Shown here: in pieces, positions 16,917-24,667 of the stretch
Numbering within the stretch: position 1 is the first letter of the stretch
Layout: the number at the start of each line of letters is the position of its first letter
Assembly (NCBI GenBank): GCA_024276655.1
Contig: JAJRWU010000107.1
Span: 29,537 to 93,536, forward strand
DNA length: 64,000 nt
Source: Planctomycetota bacterium
GTDB taxonomy: Bacteria; Planctomycetota; Planctomycetia; Pirellulales; Pirellulaceae
Direction: 5' to 3'
The notes under the pieces: generated by a model
Database searches by the model: none
The model's input: only the letters and a program-made list of their open reading frames with translations
Told to the model about the DNA's origin: nothing
Program-made: the position numbers and the translations under genes

Positions 16917-18224
16917 CTAGGTGTAGCGAATGTTGCGATGTTCCTCCTCGAAGAAGGGCGGCAACAGGCCATCGGCTTGCAGCAAGCCTGGGCGGGTCAG
17001 CGTGATTTGGTCGCCTTCGATTTCCAACAGGCCGGCGTCTTGGTGGGCCTGAAATTCCGACGCCCATTGCTGGAGGATCTCGACGCCGTATTTCTCTCGA
17101 AAGTAACCAGCATCAATTTTGCCCAATTTCAGCAACAAAATCAACTCGCGAATCAGCGACTGGTGCGGCGTCGGTTGGTAGCCGCGCCACAGCGGCAGGC
17201 GGCCAGCATTGAGGGCGCCAACATATTCGCCCCATTCCGCCTGGTTCTGGTAATGCACACCCGAAACATGGCCGAAGCTCGCCACGCCGGTGGCCAATAA
17301 ATCGGAGCCGCGAAAGAGGTTATCACGATAACTGAAGTTCACCGCCCGAGGATTCTTCACCATCGTGTAGGCGCTCGACGTATGATACCCCGCCGCCGCC
17401 AACGCATCGAAGGCGTAATTCACCCAGGCCCGCTTGGTTTCCCAGTCGGCCACCGGCGATTCAATTTTGTTGCCGAGAATATCCTTGGAGTAAACCGTAT
17501 TGAAGGGCAATTCCATTTGATAAATCGTGACACTGTCGGGCGAGAGCGCAATCACGCGGCGGATGTTATCGCGCCAGTTCTCCCAGGTTTCGCCCACCAT
17601 GCCCGAGATTAAATCGATATTAACGTTCGGAAAACCGGCGGCGGTGATCCAATCCCAGGCCCGATACACTTCCGGCGAGAGATGCGCGCGGCCGTTCTCT
17701 TCCAGTATAGCGTCGCTGAAATTTTCCACGCCCAAGCTAAGACGCGTCACGCCGATGTCGCGCAGCGCCGCGATGTTTGGTTCCGAAAGCGTGCCCGGCT
17801 CGCACTCAAACGTCACTTCCTCGGCGCTATCCCAGTTGACATGCTGGCGCAAGCGGTCGACCAGCGAATGCAATTGCCGCACGCTCAGAAACGAAGGCGT
17901 GCCGCCGCCGAAATACACAAAACGAATTTGCCGCTCGCCCTTCACCGGCAGCCGGCTGACCAACTCAATTTCCGTGGACAGCGCCGCCAAATACGTTTCG
18001 ATTTCGTCGGCCCGTTTGTCGGTATAGACGCGAAAATAGCAGAACTTGCAACGCTTGCGGCAAAACGGAATGTGCAAATAGAGCCCCAACGGCGCGTCGC
18101 CCGTGGGCGGCGATTGCAAAGCCTGCTCCACCGCTGGAAGGTAGGCGTCGCTCCAGCAGGAATAGGGCGGGTAGTTGGAAACGAAGTAGCTGCCTACTTC
18201 GGTGCTGGTGGATTCCGTGGCCAT
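16917..18224 (-). CDS. Radical SAM enzyme, HemN/class C-like
   Basis: The protein has 435 residues. LYLHIPFCRKRCKFCYF gives the CxxxCxxC 4Fe-4S motif at about residues 55-62. SAM-binding elements follow: FVYFGGGTPSFL, TFECEPGTLSEPNI, and RLSLGVENFSDAIL. The C-terminal part resembles HemN_C (LIRELILLLKLGKIDAGYF). Such proteins include coproporphyrinogen dehydrogenase, HemW and class C radical SAM methyltransferases. The canonical HemN CxxxCxxCxC fourth cysteine is missing (Phe here), so haem synthesis is unlikely. First gene of the operon with chorismate-lyase-like and halogenase-like genes. ATG at 18224 is preferred; ATG at 18263 would add 13 residues. Confidence 0.82.
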   Translation of the reverse strand: MATESTSTEVGSYFVSNYPPYSCWSDAYLPAVEQALQSPPTGDAPLGLYLHIPFCRKRCKFCYFRVYTDKRADEIETYLAALSTEIELVSRLPVKGERQIRFVYFGGGTPSFLSVRQLHSLVDRLRQHVNWDSAEEVTFECEPGTLSEPNIAALRDIGVTRLSLGVENFSDAILEENGRAHLSPEVYRAWDWITAAGFPNVNIDLISGMVGETWENWRDNIRRVIALSPDSVTIYQMELPFNTVYSKDILGNKIESPVADWETKRAWVNYAFDALAAAGYHTSSAYTMVKNPRAVNFSYRDNLFRGSDLLATGVASFGHVSGVHYQNQAEWGEYVGALNAGRLPLWRGYQPTPHQSLIRELILLLKLGKIDAGYFREKYGVEILQQWASEFQAHQDAGLLEIEGDQITLTRPGLLQADGLLPPFFEEEHRNIRYT

Positions 18225-18419
18225 AATTTCTTTACCTACTACTTTGAAACGCCCGGCAGGCATTAAATCTCGCTCGAATAACTCCGGGAATAAAATTTGC
18301 CACCGAGAACACAGAGCACTCAGAGTTTGATGCGTCGGACGTCATCCATGGCCTTAAGCCCTTTCTCGGCGTCCTCCGTGGCAAAAACGTTTTTTTGGTT
18401 GCGGCCAACGGCCTCCAGC

Positions 18420-19559
18420 CTACTCTTTTGCACCGAAACAAAACACCACGCCTTCATCGTTGGCGATGATCAAACGGCCCGCAGACACCGCCGGCGAACC
18501 GATGAAACCGCCGCCCGCTTCGTAACTCCACATTTTTTGGCCGTTGTCGCGATTCAAGGCGTAGAGGCGCCCGTCGGTTCCGCCGATAAAAACGCGCCCG
18601 CCGACAATCACGGGCGACGACTCCAGCCGCTTGCGCGTGGAAAAACTCCATTTTTCCTTACCGGTTTTGGCATCGAGCGCGTGTACTTTTTTATCGCGTC
18701 CGCCAAAAATCGCCCATTCCCGCGTAACGGCGGGGCTGCTGCGCAGCGCCTGGCTGGCGCGCGGGTCGGACCATTTCCAAGCGACCTTGGCCTGCTTCCA
18801 GTTGACCGAAAAGAACTCGCCGGCTTCCGTGCCGAAGAACACGTGGTCGCCTTGCACGGCGGGCGTGACGCCTGTTGGAGAATCGATTTCCACGTCGTGC
18901 AGGCTTTCGCCTTTTGCTAAGTCGATGATATGCAAGCGGCCATCGCAACCGGCGACAAAACACCGCTCTTCGACAACCGTCGGCGTGCAACGGATTTGAT
19001 CGTCGATCTGATATTTCCAGGTCAGTTCGCCCGACTTTGCATTCAGGCAATACAGCGTGCCGTCTTGCGAACCAAAGAGCACGTTGTCGTTGTAGAAGTT
19101 GGCGCCGGAATCGATTTGCGCCTCCGATTCGAAGCCCCACAGCGGTTTGCCGTCGACGGCGTTCAAACAATAAAAACGGCCGTCATAATCGCCAATGAAG
19201 ACGCGGCCATCGCGAACGGCGGGCGAGGCGATGAAACCGGTTTCCTTGGCGCGGTGCTCCCACTTTTTGGCGCCGGTGTTTAGGTCGAGAGCGTACAAGC
19301 CGCCGTCAAGGTCGCCAATATAAACCACGCCATCGACCACCACCGGCGAACCCTCGAAGGCGCCGTCTTTCACGCGAAACCGCCATAAGACGGTCAAATC
19401 GTCGGGCAATTCACTGGTGGCCACGCCGGTGGAAAGTGCGTTGCCGCGAAACAGCGGCCAATTTTCCCCGCCGCCCGCCTTCGCCGCAAGGCACGCCGTC
19501 CCAACGCCGGACAACAGAACAAGCGCCGACACAAAAGTAGCAGCCGCCTTCTTGGTCAT
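18420..19559 (-). CDS. Secreted PQQ-like beta-propeller repeat protein
   Basis: The 379-residue protein has a signal peptide (MTKKAAATFVSALVLLSGVGTACLAA). WPLFRGNALSTG follows, then at least six propeller blades of the form VVxGVVYIGDxDGxLYALDxxTGxxxW, for example TGAKKWEHRA, GELTWKYQI, GKEKWSFST and GQKMWSYEA. It is BamB/PQQ-propeller-like and should act outside the cytoplasmic membrane. The start at 19559 is supported by GGGAG upstream. It is divergent in blade sequence from the propeller protein at 7773-9089. Confidence 0.87.
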   Translation of the reverse strand: MTKKAAATFVSALVLLSGVGTACLAAKAGGGENWPLFRGNALSTGVATSELPDDLTVLWRFRVKDGAFEGSPVVVDGVVYIGDLDGGLYALDLNTGAKKWEHRAKETGFIASPAVRDGRVFIGDYDGRFYCLNAVDGKPLWGFESEAQIDSGANFYNDNVLFGSQDGTLYCLNAKSGELTWKYQIDDQIRCTPTVVEERCFVAGCDGRLHIIDLAKGESLHDVEIDSPTGVTPAVQGDHVFFGTEAGEFFSVNWKQAKVAWKWSDPRASQALRSSPAVTREWAIFGGRDKKVHALDAKTGKEKWSFSTRKRLESSPVIVGGRVFIGGTDGRLYALNRDNGQKMWSYEAGGGFIGSPAVSAGRLIIANDEGVVFCFGAKE

Positions 19560-19757
19560 GAACCTGCTCCCGAGAAACGAGGCCTTTGATGCGGCCTCGA
19601 AAAACCGCCGACCCAACCGAAGTATTATAGCAGTTCGTGGCCAAGACCGCAGAAAAGGCGCCTCGCATTTCTCGTTCGATACCTCGCCGAAAACGCAGGG
19701 GCAACCGGAAAACCGCCAAGGAGATAGAGGCGTTTTGATCGGTGCTCTCCAGGGAAC

Positions 19758-20132
19758 CGCCAATGGATGTGCAGGACCAACGCGCCGTCTCGCTTTTGAA
19801 GTTGAGTAGCAGGGCCAAGTCGAGAGCGGTGATGTTCAAATAGCAATCATTTGAGCCATGTGACTGTCGTTGAATGCGGTAGCGACTTTGGGATCCGCAA
19901 TCACCCGGCCATCGACAATCAGGTCCGGGATCAGCGTTCCAATCAATTGGTTTTCGTAATGAACCGAAAACTGCTTTTGTTGGTCAACATTGTGGCCCCG
20001 CTTGCGGAGTTCGATCACCAGGGCGTTCTCATAGAGTTTCTCATCCAGACCAGGTTTCAGGCGATTCAAAACCGTCATCGCTGCTCCAATAATCGACTCG
20101 CTCAATTCTCTGTGGATCAACTTGGCCGACAT
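19758..20132 (-). pseudogene. GxxExxY family protein, frameshifted
   Basis: The first 98 codons match the GxxExxY family: ELSESIIGAAMTVLNRLKPGLDEKLYENAL carries G-x2-E-x2-Y, followed by KQFSVHYENQLIGTLIPDLIVDGRVI. The frame ends in MIAI-stop at ~19836. Reading continues in the neighbouring frame from 19839 as LNITALDLALLLNFK, which matches the expected C-terminus. One missing base in GC-TAT-TTG (near 19840-19843) explains the break. The usual LKAV motif reads PKVA. Either a true one-base deletion or a sequencing error; function of the family is uncertain. Confidence 0.8.
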
Positions 20133-20220
20133 AGCGCGTCTTTCCTGTGGTTCCTTCCTTTATCCGTGTTCATCAGTGCTATCCGTGGTTCCTTTCGCCC
20201 GCTCGGGATGCGGTTCACGC

Positions 20221-21372
20221 CTAAAATGCAGCTTCGTACATGGCGAGGAAGTCGTCAACGGTGGCCGTGCGAGGATTGAACTGGCCGGTCCATTGTTTGG
20301 CGGCGGCGGCGGCTAATTCGGGAAGACGCTCCCGCGGCGCGCCGCATTGCACAAGTTTGGTGAAGAAACCGGCTCGCTCCAGTTGCTCTGCGAGAAAATC
20401 GGCCAGCCCGTCGGCGCCGTTGCGAGCGTCGGGCAAACCACTCTCGCCGGCGGTGGCGTTGAGTAAATCGACATACAACGAATGCACCTTCGCGCCGTTG
20501 AAACGCACCACGTGCGGCAGCATCAACCCCACGGCTTGCCCATGCACGATGTTGAACGCCGCCGTGAGCGGATTGGCCAAGGCGTGCGCGGCGCCGAGCA
20601 TCGAGTTTTCGATCGCCATTCCGGCGAAACTGGCGCCCAACTGCATGCCGCCGCGCGCTTCGAGGTCGTCGGGCGCGGCGAGTACGCGGGCGAAGTTGGT
20701 CGCCAACAAACGCCAGGCTTCTCGGCTAAAGGCCATGGATATGGCTGTCCTGCGCGTCGTGACGAATGTTTCCACGGCGTGTGCGATGGCGTCGATGCCG
20801 GTCAGCGCCGTGACTTGCCGCGGCTGCGTGAGCGTCAGTTCAGGATCGAGAATGGCGACCCGACAAGCGGCCTTTTTATCGCCGCAAGCCATTTTGATAT
20901 GCGTGTTTTCATCGGAAATAAGTGCAAACGACTGCGTTTCGCTGCCGGTGCCGGCGGTGGTGGGAACGGCCAGCATCGGCAACATGGGCGAGGTCGCCTT
21001 TTCCACGCCCCAGTAATCCTGCATGCAGCCGCCGTTGGTGTAGACAAAGTTGACGCCCTTGGCGCAGTCCATCGCACTGCCGCCGCCCAACCCCACCAAC
21101 AGATCGGGCTGAAACTCCTGGGCGATAGCCAAACCGGCGGCGACATCTCGCGTGGACGGGTTTTGATGGATGTCGGAAACCAGCCGCGTTTCCAGCCCCG
21201 CTTCGCGCAACGACTCCAAACCCCGCTCGGAATGCCCCGCCGCCACCACGCCGGGATCGCTGAACAACAACGCCCGACTGCCGCCGCATTCCTTGGCCAA
21301 TACGCCAAGCTCACCGATTTTTCCTGGTCCAAAAACGATTCGCGTGCGAGGTTGGAAGTCGAATGGAATCAT
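20221..21372 (-). CDS. Iron-containing (group III) alcohol dehydrogenase
   Basis: The 383-residue protein begins IPFDFQPRTRIVFGPGKIGELG, typical of Fe-ADH. The NAD loop is GLGGGSAMDCAKGVNFV. Metal ligands are expected in TGIDAIAHAVETFV, MLGAAHALANPLTAAFNIVHGQAVGLMLPHVV (two His) and a later site where the third His should be. It reduces aldehydes to alcohols with NAD(P)H. It lies on the same strand as, and downstream of, the aldehyde dehydrogenase and PaaK-like ligase genes, so it could finish reduction of the same acid. The ATG at 21372 is chosen over 21408 by homology to family N-termini. Confidence 0.87.
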   Translation of the reverse strand: MIPFDFQPRTRIVFGPGKIGELGVLAKECGGSRALLFSDPGVVAAGHSERGLESLREAGLETRLVSDIHQNPSTRDVAAGLAIAQEFQPDLLVGLGGGSAMDCAKGVNFVYTNGGCMQDYWGVEKATSPMLPMLAVPTTAGTGSETQSFALISDENTHIKMACGDKKAACRVAILDPELTLTQPRQVTALTGIDAIAHAVETFVTTRRTAISMAFSREAWRLLATNFARVLAAPDDLEARGGMQLGASFAGMAIENSMLGAAHALANPLTAAFNIVHGQAVGLMLPHVVRFNGAKVHSLYVDLLNATAGESGLPDARNGADGLADFLAEQLERAGFFTKLVQCGAPRERLPELAAAAAKQWTGQFNPRTATVDDFLAMYEAAF

Positions 21373-21445
21373 GGCGTGCGGCGGGGAGCGCGGCTTTCGG
21401 TAGATCACTTAAGCGGGTTTTAATAACTTCCCGGTTCGGGTGCGG

Positions 21446-21478
21446 AAAAGCCCGGCATTTTGAAAATGCCGGGCTTTT
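21446..21478. terminator. Bidirectional terminator-like hairpin, family copy 5
   Basis: Perfect stem identical to copy 1. It lies between the aldehyde dehydrogenase stop and the alcohol dehydrogenase start, so the two genes may not share a full transcript. Confidence 0.7.
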
Positions 21479-21527
21479 TATCCGGGTGATTTTTCGTCGA
21501 ACGGCAAATCTCCGCGGTGAAGAAGCA

Positions 21528-22970
21528 TCACGATTTCAAGGCGGCAAGTCTGTCGTCGGTGACTTGATAGGCCCGCGAGCGGAAGAGGAAGTCGATGATA
21601 TTTCCCTCGTGCGGTTGCAGCCAATTCAACTTGGAGGTCGGAATGGCGCCGATATTTAAGCGGTCGATGTGCGTGGCGTCGCTGAGCGCTTTGATCAGCA
21701 TTTCATTTTCCGTGATGCCGGAACAGACCAACGTCGGGCCGATTTTCTTCAGCATCTCATCCTGCGGGCACTGCACGACGGTGGAGAAGGGGAACATATA
21801 TTCCTTCTTCGCGATGGCGTTTTCCGGCGATTCGCAATGCACGATCGTCGGCCGCAAATACGCACAACGCTCCTGCTCCACTAGGCGTGCGCCGAACGGT
21901 TCGGTCATGTCGGTGACGCCCGCTTCCTTCAAGTCGGCTTCAATCATGCCCCACACCGCCGCCGCCATGCCGTCCACGGTGAAGGCGGCCAAACCGGCTT
22001 TGGGGTCGGTCGGCGGGAGCGCTTCGACCGGGCCAATGCGTTCGGCCAAAGCCTGGGCGATTTCCTTGGTGTGCCGCGAAGCCCAAACGCCAGAGCAATT
22101 GATGCAGCCGCGACCGCTATTGATGTAGATGCTTTCGGCGATCAGGTCGATGTACTTTTCCCAGTCGTCGACGACATCATCCCCTAGCAAAATCTTCGAG
22201 AAGCCGGGGCCGTGCGCCTGCACGCTCGGGTTGCCCTTGTAATTTTCCACGGTGGCCGTGCCGCCGAAAATCATGCTGCGGTCGCACGACGAAAGCAGAG
22301 CGGCGCCCGCTTCGGGGCCGCCGGGATAAATCGAAAACACCTCGCGCGGAATGCCCGCTTCGGCAAAGGCTGAAGCCATGCGGTAGGGCGTCCAGGGTTC
22401 TTGAGGACCGGGCTTGAGCACCAGCCCCAATTGCAGCGGAATGGCGGGCAGCCAGAGCGTATGCACGCCAGGCGAATTGGAGGGCAGCACGGCGCCTAGC
22501 ACCGGAGTTTGGGCCTGATAACTCATCACCACACCCCGACTTTCGACGCCATAGCCGCGCGTAAGGATGTCCAGATCCAAACCGCGTGTGAGGGCGTCGA
22601 GAATGGTGTGCATGTTTTCCAACACGAACGAGTTTTTCGCCATGTTGGCCCGGCACATATGTTCGGGCAGGCCGGTGGTGGACGACTGCTGATAGACGAA
22701 ATCGTCGGGCGATTGTTGGCCATCGCCCAACGGCAAGGTGGCGTTGAGGTACAAATCGGCCGACTTTTTGATCAACCCAATCAGTTCGGAGCAGGAGAAG
22801 TCTCGCAGAATATCGCGAGCTTTTTGCGCCTTGCGCATATCGCGTTGGATAATGCCGCCATTAGCCTGACTCACACTCGCCACGGGTTCGCCGGTGCTGA
22901 AATGCAGCACTTCATCTTTCTCAAGCGATTCGTAAGGTTTGCCCCAACGCAGAACCGGTATATTTAACAC
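21528..22970 (-). CDS. Aldehyde dehydrogenase superfamily, possibly acylating
   Basis: The 480-residue protein starts with GTG at 22970. The ALDH fold shows TPVLGAVLPSNSPGVHTLWLPAIPLQLGLVLKPG (nucleotide-binding), MIFGGTATVENYKGN and the catalytic cysteine in INSGRGCINCSGVW. The general-base Glu region of classical ALDHs is not obvious. This, with the neighbouring ligase, points to an acyl-CoA or acyl-AMP reducing ALDH like EhpG or LuxC rather than an aldehyde oxidiser. Role inferred from context: reduces the activated acid made by the ligase to an aldehyde. Confidence 0.75.
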   Translation of the reverse strand: MLNIPVLRWGKPYESLEKDEVLHFSTGEPVASVSQANGGIIQRDMRKAQKARDILRDFSCSELIGLIKKSADLYLNATLPLGDGQQSPDDFVYQQSSTTGLPEHMCRANMAKNSFVLENMHTILDALTRGLDLDILTRGYGVESRGVVMSYQAQTPVLGAVLPSNSPGVHTLWLPAIPLQLGLVLKPGPQEPWTPYRMASAFAEAGIPREVFSIYPGGPEAGAALLSSCDRSMIFGGTATVENYKGNPSVQAHGPGFSKILLGDDVVDDWEKYIDLIAESIYINSGRGCINCSGVWASRHTKEIAQALAERIGPVEALPPTDPKAGLAAFTVDGMAAAVWGMIEADLKEAGVTDMTEPFGARLVEQERCAYLRPTIVHCESPENAIAKKEYMFPFSTVVQCPQDEMLKKIGPTLVCSGITENEMLIKALSDATHIDRLNIGAIPTSKLNWLQPHEGNIIDFLFRSRAYQVTDDRLAALKS

Positions 22971-23036
22971 GAAGCTGTCTCCTTCAACGCACGGGTTTTC
23001 AAAGTGTGGGGAAATTAAATCTTTCGTTGGCGTCCG

Positions 23037-23069
23037 AGAAGCCCGGCTTTTTCAAAAAGCCGGGCTTCT
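23037..23069. terminator. Terminator-like hairpin variant, family copy 6
   Basis: A perfect stem, AGAAGCCCGGCTTTTT against AAAAAGCCGGGCTTCT, with one-base spacing. It lies between the ligase stop and the ALDH start. Confidence 0.65.
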
Positions 23070-23098
23070 GAACCAAGCTGTCGTTTTTCCACACTTTC

Positions 23099-24229
23099 CT
23101 AATACACGCCCACGGTGGTGGCCGAAGCGGTTTCATGGAACGGACGCACGCCGCTCACGCCATCCCAGGGATACGTCTCGAATGGCCGTTCACGCTCGCC
23201 TTCATCGCGTTCCAGGAACCCTGGAACGAAGAGTTCCTTGGTGAGCGTGGTCAGTTTGACGCGGCCCGTTTCGTCGTAACCGACCAACTGGCTTGGGTCG
23301 TCGAAACTGACGACTTCCGTCACGGCGCGCGGCTGCGGCGCGTAATACGAAATTTTGTAATTCTCTTCCGGCGTTACCGGTTTGCTGCAAGCCAACCCCA
23401 TCAGCGTATTGCCGTAGGTGGGCGTCATGTAAACGCCGCCCTCTTCGGGAGAACCGCCGAGCAACTCTTCCACGGCGTAGCGGGTCCATTGGGGCGTGAA
23501 TTCGGTGCCGCCGGAAAAAATACCCGTAATGCCGATTTCACGAATGCTCGTGCCGCGCTCCTCCAACGCCAAAGCCAGCGAATCGAGCAGCTTGGGCGTG
23601 GTGAACATGCAGCGGATGTCGTGGTCGGCGGTGAGCACCGTAATCGCTTGGTCGATGGTGTGTTTTTTGTATTCTTCGAGGTGCTCCATCCAGCCTTTTT
23701 TGATCAACTTCACGACCCAACGCGGGTCCAAATCGATGCAAAAACAAATACCGCCCCGATGCTGACATAAATGCTCCACCGCCAGCCGCAGCCGGCGCGG
23801 TCCTGAAGGACCCAGCATCAGCCAATTGGCGCCCTTGGGGAAGTATTTATCGGGCAGCGTTTCGCTGAAATTTTCGTAATCGATCCAATGATCTTCAATC
23901 ACGACGCGGCTCTTGGGAATACCGGTGGTGCCGCCGGTTTCAAAGATGTAGGTCGGCTTGCCTTCGAGGGCCTTGGGAATCCAACGGCTGGCCGGTCCGC
24001 CACGGAGCCAATCGTCTTCAAACAGGGGAAACTTTTGGATGTCGTCGTAATTTTTTATTTCCGAGAGCGGATCGAACTTCAAATCGGCCTTTTTTTCCAA
24101 CCAAAATGGGCAGCCGGTCGACTCATGAAAGTGCCACTGGACCATCTCATAGGCGTGGGCGTCGAGCCGTTCACGGGCTTGCGTTTGCAGGGTTTGCAAG
24201 TCGGCTGCGTTGGTCTCGGTGGAACTCAT
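23099..24229 (-). CDS. AMP-dependent ligase, PaaK/EhpF/LuxE-like
   Basis: The 376-residue protein carries the adenylate-forming core: YIFETGGTTGIPKSRVV is the P-loop-like motif, GIFSGGTEFTPQWTRYAVEE and VYMTPTYGNTLMGLACSKP resemble PaaK/EhpF, and VGYDETGRVKLTTLTKELFVPGFLERDEGERE gives the hinge Asp. It is shorter than PaaK (~430). EhpF and LuxE activate a carboxylic acid for reduction by an adjacent aldehyde dehydrogenase; the adjacent ALDH and Fe-ADH support such a role here. Substrate unknown. Confidence 0.78.
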   Translation of the reverse strand: MSSTETNAADLQTLQTQARERLDAHAYEMVQWHFHESTGCPFWLEKKADLKFDPLSEIKNYDDIQKFPLFEDDWLRGGPASRWIPKALEGKPTYIFETGGTTGIPKSRVVIEDHWIDYENFSETLPDKYFPKGANWLMLGPSGPRRLRLAVEHLCQHRGGICFCIDLDPRWVVKLIKKGWMEHLEEYKKHTIDQAITVLTADHDIRCMFTTPKLLDSLALALEERGTSIREIGITGIFSGGTEFTPQWTRYAVEELLGGSPEEGGVYMTPTYGNTLMGLACSKPVTPEENYKISYYAPQPRAVTEVVSFDDPSQLVGYDETGRVKLTTLTKELFVPGFLERDEGERERPFETYPWDGVSGVRPFHETASATTVGVY

Positions 24230-24667
24230 GCCAACTCCTCAAGGGAAATTAGGGCCGAAAAAAGGCCGAGGCGGGGATGCTACAACAGGGCGAGACCACT
24301 GAAAATACCGTAGTCCAACAGCAAACGCAAGGGTTGGCGGGCTATCGGGTTGGCGGGCGGGCTTCGATCTCTTCCCGGCATATCCTGTTTCGACGGTCCT
24401 GGAAGGCCATCGTACAACTTGTGTATAAACAACAGCGGTAACCGGCGCCCTCCTCCTGGCCTGAAGTGCGCCGATTCTTGGAGTAGCGATGAGGCGAGGT
24501 ACATTGATTCGCCCCGTCGGAACCGGGTAAAATATTCGACGGAACGCCCGCGTATATTGCCCACATGCACTGCACCATGCAATCTCGACAGGCCGCAATC
24601 ACGATGCCTGTTATGTTCGTCGTTTCCCAACATGCCAGCAGAACCTAGAGCCGGATGCGACGTTAAA
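24230..24667. other. Intergenic region before comEC
   Basis: A 438-bp spacer between divergent genes. An open plus-strand frame runs through it into comEC, but its residues look non-coding (no hydrophobic or family pattern, Arg/Cys/Pro-rich). No repeat of the window families is present. Promoters for the ligase and comEC are expected here. Confidence 0.4.

Noticed and set aside
16917..18224. Oxygen-independent coproporphyrinogen III oxidase (HemN)
   Set aside because: The motif is CxxxCxxCYF without HemN's further cysteine, and neighbours point to specialised metabolism rather than haem synthesis.
18300..18420. Possible small gene between the radical SAM and PQQ genes
   Set aside because: No start with a ribosome site and no conserved pattern; CACAGAGCACTCAGAG-like text looks like non-coding dispersed sequence.
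20482..21423. Plus-strand 313-codon frame
   Set aside because: Fully antisense to the Fe-alcohol dehydrogenase gene, whose motifs are clear.
24418..24433. TTGTGTATAAACAACA, similar text at 34611-34625 and TTTATACACAAA at 35455-35466, as possible DnaA boxes or an origin
   Set aside because: Single scattered sites without a cluster, no dnaA or dnaN nearby, and no AT-rich unwinding region.
24350..24667. Earlier start for comEC at 24350
   Set aside because: The extra ~100 residues are Arg/Cys/Pro-rich without membrane or family character; the hydrophobic ComEC N-terminus begins after 24668.
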